A stretch of 64,000 bases of DNA from Ligaoa zhengdingensis (GCF_014384885.1 NZ_JACRST010000014.1:1-64000), one strand, 5' to 3'. Counted from the stretch's first letter, positions 35,118-44,607 are shown. The notes: generated by a model from the sequence alone, not told the origin. Program-made: numbers and translations.

Positions 35118-36830
35118 ATGGACGAAAAAGCATTGTATCAAAGATGGCTCGAGCTGGCGGTGGACGACCCCGACCTGCACCGGGAGCTCAGCGAGATCGC
35201 GGGCAGGGAGGAGGAAATCTTTGACCGCTTCTACCGGGAATTGGAGTTCGGCACCGCCGGACTGCGCGGCGTGATCGGCGCGGGAACCAACCGCATGAAC
35301 ATCTACACCGTGCGCAAGGCCACCCAGGGCCTGGCCATGATGCTCAAGGAGCGCTCGGACGCCCCCATGGTCGCGATTTCCTACGATTCGCGCATCAAGT
35401 CCGACCTGTTTGCCAGGGAAGCTGCGCGCGTGCTGGCGGGCAACGGCGTTAAGGCGTGGCTCTATCCCGAGCTGATGCCCACCCCGGCGCTCTCCTTCGC
35501 GGTGCGCGAGCTGCGCTGCCAGGCGGGTATCATGGTGACCGCCAGCCACAACCCTGCCAAATATAACGGCTACAAGGCCTACGGCGCGGACGGCTGCCAG
35601 CTCGGCACCGAGGAATCCGCCCGTGTGCTGGAGCACGCAAACAGCGTGGACTTGTTCACCGGCGTCAAGCTGGCCGATTACGACGAGGCGCTGCGCACCG
35701 GCATGATCGAATTGATCGGCGAAGAGGTGGTGCAGAGCTTTCTCGACCACGTGCAGGCCCAGGCAATCCGCAAGGGCATCTGCGAGCGCGCCGGCCTCAA
35801 GGTGGTTTACACTCCCCTCAACGGCGCGGGCAACCGCTGCGTGCGCTCTATCCTCGACCGCATCGGTGTGAAGGACGTGGTGACAGTGCCCGAGCAGGAG
35901 AAGCCGGATGGCAACTTCACCACCTGCCCGTTCCCCAACCCCGAGATCCGCGAGGCGTTGCAGAAGGGGCTCGACCTGTGCGAAAAGGAGAATCCCTCCA
36001 TCCTGCTGGCCACCGACCCCGACTGCGACCGCGTGGGCATTGCGGTGAACCATCACGGCGAATACATTCTGCTCACCGGCAACGAGGTGGGCGTGCTGCT
36101 CACCCACTATATCGCCACCAGCCGCACCGAGCTGGGCACCATGCCCAAGGATCCGATCGTGGTCAAGACGATCGTCACCACATCGATGGTCAATAATATG
36201 GGCGAGGACCTCGACATTCAGGTGATCGACATCCTCACCGGCTTCAAATACATCGGCGAGCAGATCGCGCTGCTCGAGGCCAAAGGCGAAGAGAACCGCT
36301 TCCTGCTCGGTTTTGAGGAGAGCTACGGCTATCTGTCGGGCACCTATGTGCGAGACAAGGACGCGGTGGTCGCCTCCATGCTGATCTGCGAGATGACCGC
36401 CTACTACAAGGAGCAGGGCATGACCCTGGTGGACGCGCTGCAAAAGCTGTATGAGAAATACGGCGTACATAAGAATGTGCAGTCCAACTTCTACTGCGAG
36501 GGCGCCAGCGGGATGCAGCGGATGGCTGAGCTGATGAACTCGCTGCGTACCGATCCGCCCAAGGCGCTGGCCGGCCTCAAGGTGGTTGCGGTGGCGGACT
36601 ACGAAACCTCGGTGAAAAAGCGTGTGGACGGCGGCGAGACGCCGATCACCCTGCCCAAGTCGAACGTGCTTTCGTACGACCTCGAGGGGGATTGCCAGGT
36701 GGTGATCCGTCCCTCCGGCACCGAGCCCAAGATCAAAGCTTATTATATGGTGAAAGCGGACACCCAGCAGCGCGCGGATGAGATTGCGCAGAAGCTGGTG
36801 GCGGATGTCACCAGCTTGCTGGGTTTCTAA
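35118..36830 (+). CDS. phosphoglucomutase/phosphomannomutase (alpha-D-phosphohexomutase)
   Basis: 570 aa, the size of PgcA-type phosphoglucomutases. It has the phosphoserine loop TASHNPAKYNGYK, Mg2+ loop DPDCDRVG, sugar-binding loop GFEESYGYL and phosphate-binding loop RPSGTEPKIKAYY, in family order. It interconverts glucose 1- and 6-phosphate (possibly mannose phosphates), feeding UDP-glucose and envelope polysaccharide synthesis. ATG 35118 is preferred over the adjacent ATG 35115 because AGGAGG then lies 6 nt upstream. It is monocistronic, with a terminator on each side. Confidence 0.93.
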   Translation: MDEKALYQRWLELAVDDPDLHRELSEIAGREEEIFDRFYRELEFGTAGLRGVIGAGTNRMNIYTVRKATQGLAMMLKERSDAPMVAISYDSRIKSDLFAREAARVLAGNGVKAWLYPELMPTPALSFAVRELRCQAGIMVTASHNPAKYNGYKAYGADGCQLGTEESARVLEHANSVDLFTGVKLADYDEALRTGMIELIGEEVVQSFLDHVQAQAIRKGICERAGLKVVYTPLNGAGNRCVRSILDRIGVKDVVTVPEQEKPDGNFTTCPFPNPEIREALQKGLDLCEKENPSILLATDPDCDRVGIAVNHHGEYILLTGNEVGVLLTHYIATSRTELGTMPKDPIVVKTIVTTSMVNNMGEDLDIQVIDILTGFKYIGEQIALLEAKGEENRFLLGFEESYGYLSGTYVRDKDAVVASMLICEMTAYYKEQGMTLVDALQKLYEKYGVHKNVQSNFYCEGASGMQRMAELMNSLRTDPPKALAGLKVVAVADYETSVKKRVDGGETPITLPKSNVLSYDLEGDCQVVIRPSGTEPKIKAYYMVKADTQQRADEIAQKLVADVTSLLGF

Positions 36831-36897
36831 GCGAAAAGAAGCTCTGCCAATCCCGGTGGCACAGCGCTGGCTGCGCTCCGCAGAAGAAAGACAGAAA

Positions 36898-36940
36898 AAC
36901 AGCCCCCGTATCTAATTTCGATGCAGGGGCTGTTTTTTTA
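36898..36940. terminator. bidirectional terminator between convergent genes
   Basis: ACAGCCCC pairs with GGGGCTGT, with T7 on the right and A5 on the left. It serves the phosphoglucomutase and the LysR gene. Confidence 0.88.
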
Positions 36941-36948
36941 TGTTGTCC

Positions 36949-37875
36949 TTATCCATGAATACTGTCGATCTCCCGCCGGATGCGATCGATCAGCGCGCGG
37001 CCGTGTTCGCCGATCGGCCGCTTGCGCGGATAAGCGATCACATCTTTATTCGAGAGGTCGGCCAACGCGCAGTGGCGCAGCACCAGGCCGTTGCGCTGAA
37101 CCACCTCGTCGGGCATGGGGGAGACCCAGAGGTAGCTGCCCCGCACCTGGCGGAGCAGCTCAAACTGGCTGCCGCGATCGTAGATATATAGCCGTTTGGA
37201 GGGGCTGCTGAAGCTGGCGTCCTTGTTGATTTGAGAGAAGGAGAGGGAGGGCACCTGGAAATCGCCGTGCACAATCTCGGTGAATCCGCTGAGCATGTGG
37301 TAGGGCACATCGTCGTAGTGGGCCAGCGGATGCGTTTCGGACATCAGCAGCATCATTTTAAATTCCCATAGGGGCTCGTAGTCCAGCTCTTGTTCCCGCA
37401 GCAGATGGACAAAGTACCGCTCGTAGATGGTCTGGAACCGGACGATTGCAAAATCCGATTCCCCGCTCGCCACATCGTTTACCGCTCCCATCGAGCTCGT
37501 CTCTTTGTAGCGCAAATCGACATGAGGCTCGTTTACGAACCGGCCGGCAAAGGCCGCGAAGGCGGTGGATACATACGAGGCGCGCGGCACTGAGACACAT
37601 AGTTCCACGGCGTTGTCGGGGCGCGGTTTGTAAAGGCTCTCCAACTCATCCACCTGGGAGATGATCGTATGTGCGTAGGAGAGGAATTCGGCGCCTTTGC
37701 GGGTCGGCTCCACCCCGCGTGAGGTGCGCTTGAACACCGTGATGCCGATTTCACTCTCCAGTTCCTTGATGGCTTTGCTCAGGTTGGGCTGCCCCATATA
37801 GAGGTTTTGCGCGGCTTTGGTGATCGAACCGGTGCGTTCGACCTCAAGGAGATATCTGAGGTGGGTCAAATTCAT
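36949..37875 (-). CDS. LysR-family transcriptional regulator
   Basis: 308 aa. Helix-turn-helix: RTGSITKAAQNLYMGQPNLSKAIKELE, quoted in pieces as SITKAAQNLYMGQ and PNLSKAIKELE, followed by FKRTSRGVEPTRKG. The effector-binding domain occupies ~90-300. ATG 37875 has AGGAGG 9 nt upstream; an open extension to 38091 covers the intergenic promoter region and is not coding. It is divergent from the iron-dependent alcohol dehydrogenase gene, 245 bp away, which it probably regulates. The gap contains AT-rich repeats around CGATAT (37900-37925) that may be operators. Confidence 0.9.
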   Translation of the reverse strand: MNLTHLRYLLEVERTGSITKAAQNLYMGQPNLSKAIKELESEIGITVFKRTSRGVEPTRKGAEFLSYAHTIISQVDELESLYKPRPDNAVELCVSVPRASYVSTAFAAFAGRFVNEPHVDLRYKETSSMGAVNDVASGESDFAIVRFQTIYERYFVHLLREQELDYEPLWEFKMMLLMSETHPLAHYDDVPYHMLSGFTEIVHGDFQVPSLSFSQINKDASFSSPSKRLYIYDRGSQFELLRQVRGSYLWVSPMPDEVVQRNGLVLRHCALADLSNKDVIAYPRKRPIGEHGRALIDRIRREIDSIHG

Positions 37876-38120
37876 TGGCAGGTTCCTCCTATGCAGATTC
37901 CGATATACCCGATATTGATATTTTACATTACCCGTGCGATAAAAACAATGATAAAATATTAACAAAGAGGGCGAAATCCCCTCTTTTCCGGCGGAAAGCG
38001 ACAAAATATCCATCGCTGTGACGCCCCTGCGCACCCCGTCGGGGGTTACGGCGTTCGGGTATTGCTGGCCGGCGGTATTCGAAGGTTCCATCTGACGATT
38101 ATATATGGGAGGAATTGTTT

Positions 38121-39311
38121 ATGGCACGGTTTACATTACCGAGAGATCTGTATCATGGTTCCGGTTCTCTGGCGGAACTCAAAAACCTGAAGGGCAAGCG
38201 GGCTATCGTTGTTGTGGGCGGCGGTTCAATGAAGCGCTTCGGCTTTTTGGACAAATCGGTCGATTACCTGAAAGAGGCCGGCATGGAGGTGCGCCTGTTT
38301 GAGAATGTCGAGCCCGACCCGTCGGTGGAGACGGTGATGAAGGGCGCGGCTGCCATGCGCGAGTTCCAGCCCGACTGGATCGTCGCAATGGGCGGCGGTT
38401 CCCCCATCGATGCGGCCAAGGCGATGTGGGTGTTTTACGAGTACCCCGACACCACCTTTGAGGAGATCATCCAGCCGTTTTCCTTCCCGACGCTGCGCCA
38501 GAAGGCGAAGTTTGTCGCCATTCCCTCCACCTCCGGCACTGCGACTGAGGTGACCGCGTTCTCGGTCATCACCGATTATGCGAAGGGCATCAAATATCCG
38601 CTGGCCGATTTCAACATCACCCCGGATGTGGCGATCGTCGATTCCGACCTGGCTCAGACCATGCCTGCAAAGCTGACTGCGCACACCGGCATGGACGCCC
38701 TGACCCATGCGATCGAGGCGTATGTTTCCACCCTGCACTGCGACTACACCGATCCTTTGGCGCTCAAGGCCATCGATATGGTGTTCCGTTATCTGAAAGC
38801 GTCCTATGACGGCGATAAGAAGGCGCGCGAGAGCATGCACAACGCGCAGTGCCTGGCCGGCATGGCCTTCTCCAATGCTCTGCTGGGCATCGTGCACTCG
38901 ATGGCGCACAAAACCGGTGCGGCCTACAAAAACGGCCACATTGTACACGGTTGTGCCAACGCCATGTATCTGACTAAGGTGATCAAATTCAACGCGAAAA
39001 ATCCCGAGGCAGCCGAGCGCTATGCCGAAATCGCCAAGTTTGTCGGCTTGACCGGCGGCACCACCGCTGAGTTGGTGGACGCCCTGTGCAAAAAGATCGA
39101 CGACTACAATGTGCAGCTCAACATCCCGAAGTGCATCAAGGACTATGAAAACGGCATGGTGCCGGAGGATGAGTTCCTGGAGAAGCTGCCGAAGGTGGCC
39201 GAGCTCGCCATTGGCGATGCCTGCACCGGTTCCAACCCGAGAATCCCCACCCAGGAGGAAATGGAGAAGCTGCTGAAGTGCTGCTATTACGGCACTGAAG
39301 TGGATTTCTGA
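38121..39311 (+). CDS. iron-containing alcohol dehydrogenase
   Basis: 396 aa group III (Fe-ADH) dehydrogenase. Nucleotide-binding motif MGGGSPIDAAKAMW and the Fe-ligand region DALTHAIEAYVS, GIVHSMAHKTGA and the following HGCANA provide the Asp and three His metal ligands. Closest in style to NADP(H)-butanol or broad-range alcohol dehydrogenases of Clostridia. It probably reduces aldehydes during fermentation. ATG 38121 has GGAGG 8 nt upstream; a TTG six nt before is out of register with that site. It is divergent from, and probably controlled by, the LysR gene. A terminator follows. Confidence 0.93.
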   Translation: MARFTLPRDLYHGSGSLAELKNLKGKRAIVVVGGGSMKRFGFLDKSVDYLKEAGMEVRLFENVEPDPSVETVMKGAAAMREFQPDWIVAMGGGSPIDAAKAMWVFYEYPDTTFEEIIQPFSFPTLRQKAKFVAIPSTSGTATEVTAFSVITDYAKGIKYPLADFNITPDVAIVDSDLAQTMPAKLTAHTGMDALTHAIEAYVSTLHCDYTDPLALKAIDMVFRYLKASYDGDKKARESMHNAQCLAGMAFSNALLGIVHSMAHKTGAAYKNGHIVHGCANAMYLTKVIKFNAKNPEAAERYAEIAKFVGLTGGTTAELVDALCKKIDDYNVQLNIPKCIKDYENGMVPEDEFLEKLPKVAELAIGDACTGSNPRIPTQEEMEKLLKCCYYGTEVDF

Positions 39312-39338
39312 TCCTGTTTCTCAATCTATTTTTGTACG

Positions 39339-39381
39339 GGCTCCCCGTTTTCCCCTATTGGTGGAAAGCGGGGAGCTTTTT
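39339..39381 (+). terminator. terminator of alcohol dehydrogenase gene
   Basis: GGCTCCCCG pairs with CGGGGAGCT, followed by TTTTTAG. Confidence 0.85.
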
Positions 39382-39383
39382 AG

Positions 39384-39423
39384 ATAAAAAGCGGCCGGCG
39401 CCCCCCAAGAGCACCGGCCGCTT
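39384..39423 (-). terminator. terminator of leftward membrane-protein gene
   Basis: A 10-bp stem AAGCGGCCGG/CCGGCCGCTT; leftward it is followed by TTTTTAT. Confidence 0.85.
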
Positions 39424-39428
39424 AACGG

Positions 39429-39905
39429 TTAGGCTTTCTTTTTCTTTGTTCCCTTGCGCTGCCATGCCCCGACAAACAGGTAGCAGAGGATGGCGAACAC
39501 CACGCTGAACAGGCAGACCACAAAGGATGTGTAGTTGAAAATCTGTCCGATGAACACCAGGGCAACCACCATGACGCCCAGATAGACCTGAAACGCGGTG
39601 GCCATAGCCCGTTGGCTGCGCCTCGCTGCATCCTCGTCCGGGATTTCTGCGGCCGCCGCCGCGAGCTTTTCCCGGTTGGACATCATCAGCAGCGCTTTGA
39701 CAGCGGAGCCGATACCAAAGACCAACAGGGCGATGCCCATGCCGATCACGTAGGCCTTATAAAAATCGAATAGCCCGCTGTGTGGGGAGGAAAACCACCA
39801 TGCCAACACGGCCGCACCGAACAGCGCGACGACCAGGTAGGCGGCTAGCTTTATCAGCAGCTTCTTTCTATATTGTACCACGCGTGAATCCTGTGAATCT
39901 CCCAT
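39429..39905 (-). CDS. four-helix membrane protein of unknown function
   Basis: 158 aa. Four predicted helices: LAAYLVVALFGAAVLAWWF, YVIGMGIALLVFGIGSAV, FQVYLGVMVVALVFIGQI and FVVCLFSVVFAILCYLF. A cytosolic loop of charged residues separates pairs 1-2 and 3-4 and the C-terminus is Lys-rich, so both ends face the cytosol. I know no specific family. ATG 39905 is chosen for GGAGGAG about 11 nt upstream. Promoter TTGCAA-N17-TATACT lies 75-100 bp upstream. It is monocistronic. Confidence 0.75.
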   Translation of the reverse strand: MGDSQDSRVVQYRKKLLIKLAAYLVVALFGAAVLAWWFSSPHSGLFDFYKAYVIGMGIALLVFGIGSAVKALLMMSNREKLAAAAAEIPDEDAARRSQRAMATAFQVYLGVMVVALVFIGQIFNYTSFVVCLFSVVFAILCYLFVGAWQRKGTKKKKA

Positions 39906-39979
39906 TGAACAACACTCCTCCAAATCACCGTTTCCGTCTGGGCCGCATCCTGCGGCAGACAAAAGAGAATAACGGTCTT

Positions 39980-40008
39980 AGTATAGCCAAATTTGCCGCT
40001 TTTTGCAA
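39980..40008 (-). promoter_or_regulatory. promoter of the membrane-protein gene
   Basis: On the minus strand TTGCAA (40003-40008), a 17-nt spacer, TATACT (39980-39985). Confidence 0.75.
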
Positions 40009-40350
40009 GGAGAGCGCAATCCCACTCGAGCGGGCCGCAACTTGACTACTGGTAGAATAAACCATCGATGTGAAGCGGATATTCGTAGGATGTGACAAAA
40101 TTGTGAATTTATGATGGTGGTTTCGCCCAATTCTATGTCGCATCTGGGGCCGAAAAAACAAAAATGCGATCGGTTTTCGCCGAATTTTTGGATTGTAAAA
40201 AACAGCTTCATCTTGTATAATTACGGTTGAGGTCCGCTTTTTGAGGAGCCTTGATTTCTGTTGTTTCGTCGAGGAAATTTGCCGCTGGATGCATGGCCTA
40301 CACCCAACGGGAACAGAATACATATGATGGCAGTAGGGAGCAGATGTGGT
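40009..40350. other. divergent intergenic region with long 5' leader
   Basis: About 340 bp between two membrane-protein genes. It holds the promoters listed here and a ~125-nt leader ahead of the DUF554 gene. I see no riboswitch core or strong terminator in the leader, and no credible gene. Confidence 0.5.
40193..40221 (+). promoter_or_regulatory. promoter of the DUF554 gene
   Basis: TTGTAA (40193-40198), a 17-nt spacer, TATAAT (40216-40221). Confidence 0.8.
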
Positions 40351-41073
40351 GTGACAGGTACAATCGTCAATACATTAGCCATTCTCGTCGGCGGCGCGCT
40401 CGGCCTTTTGATCAAGCGCGGCGTCCCCAAGCATATTGAAAATTCCGTGATGATATCGCTGGGCGTGGGTATCGTGATTGTGGCGCTCAACGGGGTGATC
40501 GCCTCGATGTTCACCGCCTCGCCCGAGGGAAAGCTCTCGGACAGCGGCGGTTTGCTGCTCATCGTCAGCCTGGCGCTGGGCACCCTGGTGGGGGAGCTGC
40601 TGCGCATCGACGACCACCTGAGCAATCTCGGCATGAAGATCGAAAATAAGCTGGGGGTCGCGGGCTTCGCCAAGGGGTTCATCAGCGCTTCTCTGATCTT
40701 CTGCGTGGGCGCTATGTCGATCATCGGGCCGCTCAACGACGGCCTGCGGGGGGACTCCAGCGTGCTGTTCATCAAGAGCGCGCTCGACGGGACCACCTCG
40801 CTGATTTTGGCCTCCACCCTGGGGGTTGGCGTATTGTTTTCGGCGGTGCCGGTGCTGGTCTATCAGGGCGCGGTGGCGCTGCTGGCCGGCGTGCTCACCC
40901 AGGTGGTGTCCGACAGCCTGCTGTCGATGATCTGCATGGTGGGATATGCGATTGTTCTGTGCATCGGCCTCAATTTTGTGGGCTGTGCCAAAATCAAGAC
41001 TGCGAATCTGCTCCCGGCGTTGCTGGTTCCGGTCGTGTATAATATGCTGATTATGTTGAAAACTTTATGGTGA
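40351..41073 (+). CDS. DUF554 membrane protein (YdfK/YqgA family)
   Basis: 240 aa with six to seven membrane helices. It opens with GTIVNTLAILVGGALGLL, the characteristic DUF554 start, and has the conserved IFCVGAMSIIGPLNDG segment and a Gly/Asp motif SALDGTTSLILAS in the middle. The family is widespread and thought to be transport-related, without a defined substrate. GTG 40351 is chosen because homology begins there and TAGGGAG lies 10 nt upstream; ATGs at 40324 and 40327 would add a hydrophilic tail not typical of the family. It has its own promoter. Confidence 0.88.
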   Translation: MTGTIVNTLAILVGGALGLLIKRGVPKHIENSVMISLGVGIVIVALNGVIASMFTASPEGKLSDSGGLLLIVSLALGTLVGELLRIDDHLSNLGMKIENKLGVAGFAKGFISASLIFCVGAMSIIGPLNDGLRGDSSVLFIKSALDGTTSLILASTLGVGVLFSAVPVLVYQGAVALLAGVLTQVVSDSLLSMICMVGYAIVLCIGLNFVGCAKIKTANLLPALLVPVVYNMLIMLKTLW

Positions 41074-41162
41074 ACATAGACAAATGAGCCGCTCCGTATC
41101 ATTACGTATCTATAAAAACAACAGAAAATCGGGAAAATCCGGCAAACGGGCCGGAAATTCCG

Positions 41163-41190
41163 TTGACGAAACTTACCAGTATGTTATAAT
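41163..41190 (+). promoter_or_regulatory. promoter of the HPr gene
   Basis: TTGACG (41163-41168), a 16-nt spacer, and TATAAT (41185-41190), about 80 nt before the start codon. Confidence 0.8.
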
Positions 41191-41268
41191 AAGGATATTG
41201 AATCGGACACACTGTCGCGCGCCGAACACGAATCACATAGAAACTGATCGATTGGGAGAGTATGAATT

Positions 41269-41532
41269 ATGTTTGTGAAAGATGTAACCGTTCAGAATCA
41301 GGTTGGCCTGCATGCGCGTCCCGCAACCTTTTTTATTCAGAAGGCAAATGAGTACAAATCTTCCATCTGGGTAGAAAAGGAAGAGCGCCGGGTCAATGCG
41401 AAGAGCTTGCTGGGCGTTTTGTCGCTGGGTATCGTCGGGGGCACCGATATCCGTATCATCGCCGACGGCCCGGATGAGCAGGCTGCGGTGGAAGGGCTCA
41501 TCAAGCTGATCGAGTCCGGTTTTACCGAGTGA
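41269..41532 (+). CDS. HPr-family phosphocarrier protein
   Basis: 87 aa, the usual HPr size. The PTS phosphorylation site is present (NQVGLHARPAT, His-15), as is the regulatory serine in VNAKSLLGVLSLGI (Ser-46). It can therefore take part in sugar phosphotransfer and, through HPr kinase, in carbon catabolite control. No PTS enzyme I gene is adjacent, as is frequent in Clostridia. It has its own promoter and a terminator, so it is monocistronic. Retention of His-15 distinguishes it from Crh, which lacks that residue. Confidence 0.93.
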   Translation: MFVKDVTVQNQVGLHARPATFFIQKANEYKSSIWVEKEERRVNAKSLLGVLSLGIVGGTDIRIIADGPDEQAAVEGLIKLIESGFTE

Positions 41533-41571
41533 GATTGACAACAGGGGAAAAGGTTAGATCTGCTGCAACAT

Positions 41572-41602
41572 GCGCGCTGTCAGTTATGGCAGCGCGTTTT
41601 TT
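41572..41602 (+). terminator. terminator after the HPr gene
   Basis: GCGCGCTG pairs with CAGCGCG, with a T6 tail. It stands only 24 nt before the uvrC start, so part of uvrC transcription may be read-through. Confidence 0.8.
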
Positions 41603-41625
41603 GTCCCAAGGGAGGTGTGGAACGA

Positions 41626-43503
41626 TTGAACAACGACCGTTTGCCGTGGCTGCGCGACAAGGTGAAAAAGCTGCCGCTCGACCCCGGCTGTTACATCATG
41701 AAGGACAAGGCCGGTAAGATCATCTATATCGGCAAGGCCAAGGCGCTGCGCAACCGCGTTTCCAGCTACTTTCGCAGCGTCGAGAAGCATACCGAAAAGG
41801 TCTACCGGATGGTGGAATCGGTCTACGACTTTGAATATATCGTCACCGCGAGCGAATTCGAGGCGTTGGTGTTGGAGTGCAGCCTCATCAAGGAGTACAC
41901 GCCAAAATACAACATTCTGCTCAAGGACGACAAGGGCTATTCCTATGTGAAAATCTCCCCCGGTCCGTGGAGCCGCATCACCGCCGAAAAGCAGCGCACA
42001 GACGACGGCGCAACCTACCTGGGTCCCTACACCTCCTCGTTTGTGGTCAGCCAGACGGTGGACGAGGCTAACAAAATCTTTTCGTTGCCCACCTGCACCC
42101 GGCGTTTTCCGCAGGAGTTCGGCAAGGGGCGGCCCTGCCTCAACTTCCACATCAAGCAGTGTATGGGGGTCTGCCGGGGGCGGATCAGTGAGGAGGACTA
42201 CGCCCAGACGCTGGCCGCTGCGGTGGATTTCGTCAAAAGCGGCAGCACGCAGGCGCTCGATCAGCTGCGCGCCGAGATGAACACGGCGGCGGGGAACCTC
42301 GAGTTCGAGAAGGCCGCCCGCCTGCGCGACCGCATCCGCGCCATCGAGCGCATCACCGAGCGGCAGAAAGTGTTCAACACCCGCGCGGACAACCAGGACA
42401 TTGTGGGCTTCGCCCAGGTGGACCGGCTGACCTGCGCGGCGGTGCTCAAGTTCCGCAACGCACGGCTGGTGGACAAGGACGATTACATTTTCACCGATGC
42501 GGGGACGCTGCAGCAGTTCCGGGCGGAGTTCCTTGCCAGCTATTACAGCACCCGGACCGACCTGCCCAAGGTGGTCAGCGTGGACGGCGAGTTCGACGAC
42601 ATGGAGATGACCGAGCGGTATCTCACCAGCCGGGCGGGGCACAAGGTCTCCCTGCACATCCCCAAGCGCAGCGAGGGGTATCAGCTGGTGGAGATGGCGC
42701 GCAACAACGCCGCCCAGCGCCTGTCGCACGAGACCGGGCGTACCGGGCGGGAGGTGGCCGCGCTGGATGAACTGGCGCGCCTGCTGGGGCTGTCCGCGCC
42801 GCCCACCTACATCGAGGCGTACGATATCTCCAACATCGGCTCGGACACGATGGTGGCGGGTATGGTGGTATTTGAAGATGCGCGCCCCAAAAAGGACGCC
42901 TATAAGAAGTTTTCGATCAAGACCCAGTTTACGCCGGACGATTACGCCTGTATGCGCGAAGTGCTCTCCCGCCGGTTCCAGCGCTACTTCGAGGAACAGG
43001 AGACCGGCCGCGGGTTCGGCCGCAAGCCCGATTTGATCCTGTTGGACGGCGGCAAAGGGCACGTCGGGGTGATCCGGCCGCTGCTCCGTGAGATGGGGCT
43101 GGGCGATATCCCGGTGTTCGGCATGGTCAAGGACGACAAGCACAAGACCCGCGCCATCGCCGAGGACGGCGGGGAGATCGCCATCCATTCCCACCGCACC
43201 GCCTTCACGCTGGTCTCCAAAATCCAGGAGGAGGTGCACCGCTTTTCCATCGCTTACTCCCGCAGCAAGCACAAGGCCACCGCGTTTGAGCTGGCGCTCA
43301 CCCAGGTGCCGGGCATCGGCGAAAAGCGCGCCCGGGAGCTGTTCCGTCACTTCAAGACGGTGAAGGCGATGAAGGCGGCGAGCATGGAGGAGCTGGCGCA
43401 GGCCCCCGCCATGACCGAAAAGACGGCCGCCGCGCTCTACCGTCATCTGCACGAGGATGAAGCGCCGGAAGGGAATTTACAGTTGACACCGGATAAAATA
43501 TAA
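41626..43503 (+). CDS. uvrC: excinuclease ABC subunit C
   Basis: 625 aa. The GIY-YIG nuclease domain opens the protein (GCYIMKDKAGKIIYIGKA). The Cys-rich stretch (CTRRFP...CLNFHIKQCMGVC), the UVR motif (~205-240) that contacts UvrB, the RNase H-like 5' nuclease domain (IEAYDISNIGSDTMVAGMVV, LILLDGGKGHV) and tandem helix-hairpin-helix at the C-terminus (QVPGIGEKRARELFRHF) all follow. It makes both incisions in nucleotide excision repair. I favour TTG 41626, which has GGAGG 10 nt upstream; GTG 41617 almost abuts that site. uvrA and uvrB are not nearby. Confidence 0.95.
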   Translation: MNNDRLPWLRDKVKKLPLDPGCYIMKDKAGKIIYIGKAKALRNRVSSYFRSVEKHTEKVYRMVESVYDFEYIVTASEFEALVLECSLIKEYTPKYNILLKDDKGYSYVKISPGPWSRITAEKQRTDDGATYLGPYTSSFVVSQTVDEANKIFSLPTCTRRFPQEFGKGRPCLNFHIKQCMGVCRGRISEEDYAQTLAAAVDFVKSGSTQALDQLRAEMNTAAGNLEFEKAARLRDRIRAIERITERQKVFNTRADNQDIVGFAQVDRLTCAAVLKFRNARLVDKDDYIFTDAGTLQQFRAEFLASYYSTRTDLPKVVSVDGEFDDMEMTERYLTSRAGHKVSLHIPKRSEGYQLVEMARNNAAQRLSHETGRTGREVAALDELARLLGLSAPPTYIEAYDISNIGSDTMVAGMVVFEDARPKKDAYKKFSIKTQFTPDDYACMREVLSRRFQRYFEEQETGRGFGRKPDLILLDGGKGHVGVIRPLLREMGLGDIPVFGMVKDDKHKTRAIAEDGGEIAIHSHRTAFTLVSKIQEEVHRFSIAYSRSKHKATAFELALTQVPGIGEKRARELFRHFKTVKAMKAASMEELAQAPAMTEKTAAALYRHLHEDEAPEGNLQLTPDKI

Positions 43504-43568
43504 CCGATAATAAATAGAAATTGATAGCCCGTCCCACGGCGCGGGCTTTCCGAAACGGGGGAACCGCG

Positions 43569-44120
43569 ATGAGAGTCATTACAGGTACGGCGCGGGGCCG
43601 AAAGCTGGTCACGCCCGAGGGGCTGGATACCCGGCCCACCACCGATATGGTCAAAGAATCGATCTTTTCCATCATACAGTTTGAAATCATGGGCGCGCGG
43701 GTGCTCGATCTGTTCGCCGGCTCCGGCCAGTTGGGCATTGAGGCGCTCTCCCGCGGGGCCCAGTCGGCCGACTTTGTGGACAGCGACCGCCGCGCGATCA
43801 CTGCGGTGCGCCAGAATCTGGACAGCACCGGCTTTGCGGACCGCGCCAGGGTCTATCCGATGGAGGCGCAAACCTACCTCTCCGGCGCGGCCGGACGGTA
43901 CGACATCGCCTTCCTCGATCCGCCCTACCATCACGGGCTGGCGGCCCAGGCGCTGCCTGAGGTGGCCAAACGGATGGAGAGCAGCGGCGTCATTGTGTGC
44001 GAGACGCAGCGGGACGAGGAGCTGCCGGAGGAGGTGGGCGGGTTCCGCCTGTACCGGACCTACCGCTACGGCAAAATCATGCTGCATGTTTACCGCGGCC
44101 GAGAGGAGGAAGAAGCATGA
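43569..44120 (+). CDS. rsmD: 16S rRNA (guanine966-N2)-methyltransferase RsmD
   Basis: 183 aa. Opening motif MRVITGTARGRKL and TRPTTDMVKESIFSII are the RsmD hallmark. SAM-binding motif I is VLDLFAGSGQLGIEAL, and the catalytic motif IV FLDPPY is present. It methylates G966 of 16S rRNA. ATG 43569 has GGGGGAA 7 nt upstream; an open extension to 43521 is not needed. The stop codon overlaps the coaD start (ATGA), the common rsmD-coaD arrangement. Confidence 0.94.
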   Translation: MRVITGTARGRKLVTPEGLDTRPTTDMVKESIFSIIQFEIMGARVLDLFAGSGQLGIEALSRGAQSADFVDSDRRAITAVRQNLDSTGFADRARVYPMEAQTYLSGAAGRYDIAFLDPPYHHGLAAQALPEVAKRMESSGVIVCETQRDEELPEEVGGFRLYRTYRYGKIMLHVYRGREEEEA

Positions 44121-44605
44121 GATTGGCCGTCTGCCCGGGCAGCTTCGACCCTATCACCAAAGGGCATCTCGACATCATCAACCGCGCGTCCAAGCTGTTC
44201 GACCGGATCATCGTGCTGGTGGTGGTCAATGTGGAAAAACACCCCAGTTTTACCACCGAGGAGCGGGTGGAGCTGATCCGCCGCGCGACCGCTGGCATCC
44301 CCAACATGGAGGTGGATACTTTCTCCGGCCTGCTGATGGACTATGTGCGGGATAAGAACGCGGTGGCCATCGTCAAGGGCCTGCGTGCGGTGACCGACTT
44401 TGAATATGAGTTCCAGATGGCGCTGATCAACAAAAAGCTCAATCCCAGTGCTGACACGCTGTTTTTGACCACGGCTGCTGAGAACATGTATCTGAGCTCC
44501 AGCATCGTCAAGCAGATCGCCTCGTTCGGCGGCGACATCGCCGACTTCGTGCCGGAGGAGATCGTGGAGGACGTGAAGTGCCGGCTGTGCCGGAAGGAGG
44601 AATGA
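44117..44605 (+). CDS. coaD: phosphopantetheine adenylyltransferase
   Basis: 162 aa. Nucleotidyltransferase signature CPGSFDPITKGHLDII (TxGH variant KGH) at the N-terminus and the ISSS-like motif YLSSSIVKQIA near the end. It catalyses the fourth step of coenzyme A synthesis, transferring AMP to 4'-phosphopantetheine. The ATG overlaps the rsmD stop and AGGAGG lies 6 nt upstream. A coiled-coil gene follows two nt after its stop codon, so three genes form one unit. Confidence 0.95.
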   Translation: MRLAVCPGSFDPITKGHLDIINRASKLFDRIIVLVVVNVEKHPSFTTEERVELIRRATAGIPNMEVDTFSGLLMDYVRDKNAVAIVKGLRAVTDFEYEFQMALINKKLNPSADTLFLTTAAENMYLSSSIVKQIASFGGDIADFVPEEIVEDVKCRLCRKEE

Positions 44606-44607
44606 AG